Source: Minisyncoccota bacterium
GTDB taxonomy: Bacteria; Patescibacteriota; Microgenomatia; UBA1400; PJMF01
Direction of reading: 5' to 3'
DNA length: 8,167 nt
NCBI GenBank assembly: GCA_014728425.1
Contig: WJLO01000069.1
Location: 1 to 8,167 of the forward strand
The notes below the pieces were generated by a model. It saw nothing but the letters and a program-made list of their open reading frames with translations, made no database searches and had not been told where the DNA came from. The first letter of the stretch is position 1, and each line of letters begins with the position of its first letter. Shown here in pieces: positions 7,353-8,167 of this stretch. The position numbers and the translations under genes were made by a program.

Positions 7353-7430
7353 ATGAAGCAAACTCAACATTATCTTACTAACCGCGCTATTTTTATCCTC
7401 CAATGGAAGAAAGGTGGGGTAGTAAGCTAA
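7353..7430 (+). CDS. 25-aa leader peptide ORF (candidate)
   Basis: A short ORF of 25 codons plus TAA begins with MKQTQHYLTNR, continues with AIFILQW at residues 12-18, and ends in KKGGVVS. It is basic, with no acidic residue. The ATG sits where the predicted promoter would start the transcript, so it would be translated leaderless, as proposed for aspS. Its 3' end coincides with the left arm of the antiterminator (7414-7425) and its stop lies 3 nt after that arm. Codons 8-11 form the segment that can pair with that arm. This is the arrangement of attenuator leader peptides. Possible control codons are Ile13-Phe-Ile-Leu16; the single Trp18 is an alternative but sits close to the antiterminator arm. 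It could instead be a chance ORF or a functional small peptide. Confidence 0.45.
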   Translation: MKQTQHYLTNRAIFILQWKKGGVVS

Positions 7431-7478
7431 TAGAGTTAACCAACATACATAATTACTACCCCGCAACAACAGCGGGGT
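7374..7478 (+). promoter_or_regulatory. transcription attenuator with three mutually exclusive stems
   Basis: There are four segments in order: 1 (7374-7383, CTTACTAACC), 2 (7414-7426), 3 (7453-7464) and 4 (7472-7478). Segment 2 with 3 gives a 12-bp antiterminator, GTGGGGTAGTAA (7414-7425) against TTACTACCCCGC (7453-7464), with one G-U pair. Segment 3 with 4 gives the terminator and uses the same CCCCGC. Segment 1 with 2 gives 7 bp (CTTACTA/TAGTAAG) plus two more after a bulged A. Pairing 2:3 prevents 3:4, and pairing 1:2 prevents 2:3, as in the trp and his leaders. A ribosome paused around codons 12-16 would cover segment 1 and permit antitermination; one at the stop codon would cover segment 2 and favour termination. 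The pairings are read directly; the mechanism is inferred. Confidence 0.6.
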
Positions 7479-7483
7479 TTTTT
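7458..7483 (+). terminator. intrinsic terminator upstream of the 67-aa gene
   Basis: ACCCCGC (7458-7464) pairs with GCGGGGT (7472-7478) around the loop AACAACA, followed by a run of T (7478-7483). It is strong and works only rightward. It stands 34 nt before the ATG of the 67-aa gene, with no room for another promoter in between, so it must be bypassed for that gene to be expressed. Confidence 0.85.
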
Positions 7484-7505
7484 AGTTAAAATTAATAAAT
7501 AACCA

Positions 7506-7514
7506 AAAGGAGGT
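7506..7514 (+). promoter_or_regulatory. near-perfect Shine-Dalgarno of the 67-aa gene
   Basis: AAAGGAGGT matches the anti-Shine-Dalgarno end of 16S rRNA over nine bases, with only CAT between it and the ATG. No minus-strand gene here has a comparable site, so this gene is set up for strong leadered translation. Confidence 0.8.
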
Positions 7515-7517
7515 CAT

Positions 7518-7721
7518 ATGTCACCTGCCCAGAACAAAACAACCTGTCAGCAAGTTTATCACTTAGCTTTAGGCTGCATAAACAGTCATCAATACGCCCA
7601 GCAGCTAACTGGCAACGGTCTTGCTGATCCAGTTTGCCGCGCCAGAATGCAGTTTACTGTTAATACTGCCAGGCAAACTAGCAAGCATTTTGCTAATTTT
7701 TTAAGCGCTAAGCTTAAATAA
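7518..7721 (+). CDS. orphan small basic protein, 67 aa, target of the attenuator
   Basis: I do not recognise the family. It is soluble-looking and mostly helical, without a signal peptide or clear membrane segment. It contains three Cys (10, 20, 40) and three His (15, 24, 57), spaced C-x4-H-x4-C-x3-H in the first part. That could bind a metal or form disulfides, but it matches no zinc finger I know. The C-terminal third (about 41-67) is basic, with RAR, R52, K56 and a KLK end. The strong Shine-Dalgarno and bracketing by two terminators (7458-7483 and 7838-7864) support a real, regulated gene. Its position after a candidate attenuator suggests it is made when translation of the leader is disturbed. 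Confidence 0.75.
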   Translation: MSPAQNKTTCQQVYHLALGCINSHQYAQQLTGNGLADPVCRARMQFTVNTARQTSKHFANFLSAKLK

Positions 7722-7733
7722 ATAAAACTCATC

Positions 7734-7814
7734 ATGTTAAAAACACTTAAAACTATTATTAAATTATTTGTTCTAGTTTATAGCTGGAGATATTTGGGGA
7801 TTTGGAAAACTTGA
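7734..7814 (+). CDS. possible 26-aa cationic hydrophobic peptide
   Basis: An ATG 12 nt after the 67-aa gene opens a 26-codon ORF ending in TGA. It begins MLKTLKTIIKLFVLVYSW and ends RYLGIWKT. It has five basic and no acidic residues, a hydrophobic core at residues 8-16, and two Trp. This composition resembles small membrane-active peptides such as type I toxins. No Shine-Dalgarno is visible, so it may be a chance ORF in a 3' UTR or be coupled to the gene before it. Confidence 0.3.
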   Translation: MLKTLKTIIKLFVLVYSWRYLGIWKT

Positions 7815-7837
7815 ATTATTTTAAGATAAATTGATCC

Positions 7838-7864
7838 AAACCCCGGCACAGCACCGGGGTTTTT
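7838..7864 (+). terminator. intrinsic terminator closing the rightward unit
   Basis: AAACCCCGG (7838-7846) pairs with CCGGGGTTT (7854-7862) around the 7-nt loop CACAGCA, and the T run continues to 7864. Architecture and loop size match the 7458-7483 terminator. No alternative stem competes with this one that I can see, so it should be constitutive. Confidence 0.88.
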
Positions 7865-7889
7865 AAGTTAGATGAGAGAAGTTAGATGA
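7865..7889 (+). repeat. short tandem direct repeat, AAGTTAGATGA twice
   Basis: AAGTTAGATGA occurs at 7865-7875 and 7879-7889, a 14-bp period, between the terminator and the next gene. It could be a two-site operator for the gene at 7944 or a local slippage duplication. Confidence 0.4.
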
Positions 7890-7943
7890 CTCAAAAATAT
7901 AAAAAGCATCAGCAAAAACTATAAATAATTGAAAAAAGGCAAC

Positions 7944-8167
7944 ATGTCTAATACTCAAAGAGAATCATCAGCTTTTACCCGCTATTTAAGTTTTGTTATA
8001 GATCCTACAAAATATACCTCTAATGCGGTCGCCTCAGGAGGAAGCGAAAGGTTAAGAGCCAGATTGCATAATAGCGCCGCTTATGAACTCATGGAGGAAG
8101 AAGATGTTGAAAATTTTCATCTAGCTAGAAGAATAGTAGCTCAAAGAGTAGCTGATCTTTGTAAATA
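7944..8167 (+). CDS. hypothetical protein, N-terminal 74+ residues, cut by the window end
   Basis: The ATG has AAAAGG (7934-7939) 4 nt upstream, and a TATAAA at 7920-7925 could be its -10 box. The frame is open for 74 codons and runs off the window with TA as the first two bases of codon 75, so it may end right there (TAA/TAG) or continue. The visible part starts MSNTQRESSAFTRYLSFVID. A Ser/Gly-containing turn (about 25-34) leads to a charged, probably helical stretch (about 35-74: ERLRARLHN, then ELMEEEDVENFHLARRIVAQ). No signal peptide or membrane segment is seen and I do not recognise it. It follows a terminator, so it likely has its own promoter. Confidence 0.65.
   Translation, partial: MSNTQRESSAFTRYLSFVIDPTKYTSNAVASGGSERLRARLHNSAAYELMEEEDVENFHLARRIVAQRVADLCK

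Noticed and set aside
7381..7425. T-box riboswitch: ACCGCG (7382-7387) and AGGTGG (7412-7417) words
   Set aside because: The words are in the wrong order, the TGGNACC bulge is missing, and the leader is too short for a specifier stem.
7351..7483. A housekeeping small RNA (SRP RNA, 6S RNA, RNase P RNA or tmRNA)
   Set aside because: None of their conserved motifs is visible, and the terminator sits directly before a gene with a strong ribosome-binding site.
7886..7924. 12-codon ORF before the 7944 gene
   Set aside because: Too short, no ribosome-binding site, and a Lys/Gln composition that comes simply from A-rich DNA.
1..8167. CRISPR array, tRNA gene, insertion sequence or transposase
   Set aside because: No regularly spaced repeats, cloverleaf/GTTCGA signature, terminal inverted repeats or transposase motifs were seen on either strand.

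Overview
This window looks like a piece of a streamlined, AT-rich bacterial chromosome (GC roughly 40% by eye). The best guess is a Candidate Phyla Radiation / Patescibacteria lineage, possibly Microgenomates. The reasons are compact housekeeping genes mixed with orphan genes, an aspartyl-tRNA synthetase that has lost its GAD domain, and core genes that mostly lack good Shine-Dalgarno sequences. UGA acts as an ordinary stop (short ORF ending at 7814) and tryptophan is UGG, which argues against the UGA-recoding Gracilibacteria/SR1 lineages. The lineage is inferred; there is no rRNA gene here.

Left part, minus strand (7154 down to 66): seven genes point the same way. In transcription order they are aspS (aspartyl-tRNA synthetase), a serine D-alanyl-D-alanine carboxypeptidase (dacA-like), a single-pass membrane protein with an extracytoplasmic domain, gltX (glutamyl-tRNA synthetase), an HD-domain phosphohydrolase, and two orphan proteins of 321 and 122 aa. 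From gltX downward the gaps are 9, 4 and 1 nt, so these four are probably one translationally coupled transcript. aspS and dacA each carry a -10-like box 6-7 nt before the start codon, as expected for leaderless mRNAs.

Right part, plus strand (about 7315 to the end): a divergent unit begins with a TTGACA promoter and a 25-codon leader ORF whose ATG lies at the predicted transcription start. The leader RNA holds three nested alternative pairings that end in a strong intrinsic terminator (7458-7483). A 12-bp antiterminator stem uses exactly the left arm of that terminator, and an upstream segment inside the leader ORF can pair with the antiterminator's left arm. This has the layout of a ribosome-mediated transcription attenuator. 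It sits just before a 67-aa orphan protein with a near-perfect Shine-Dalgarno sequence and no room for its own promoter. A possible 26-aa cationic, hydrophobic peptide and a second strong terminator follow, and then a new gene that runs off the window.

The leader/attenuator with its unknown target is the best candidate for something undescribed. The minus-strand block is mostly recognisable translation and cell-wall housekeeping, with three unplaced proteins (321 aa, 122 aa, and the membrane protein after dacA).
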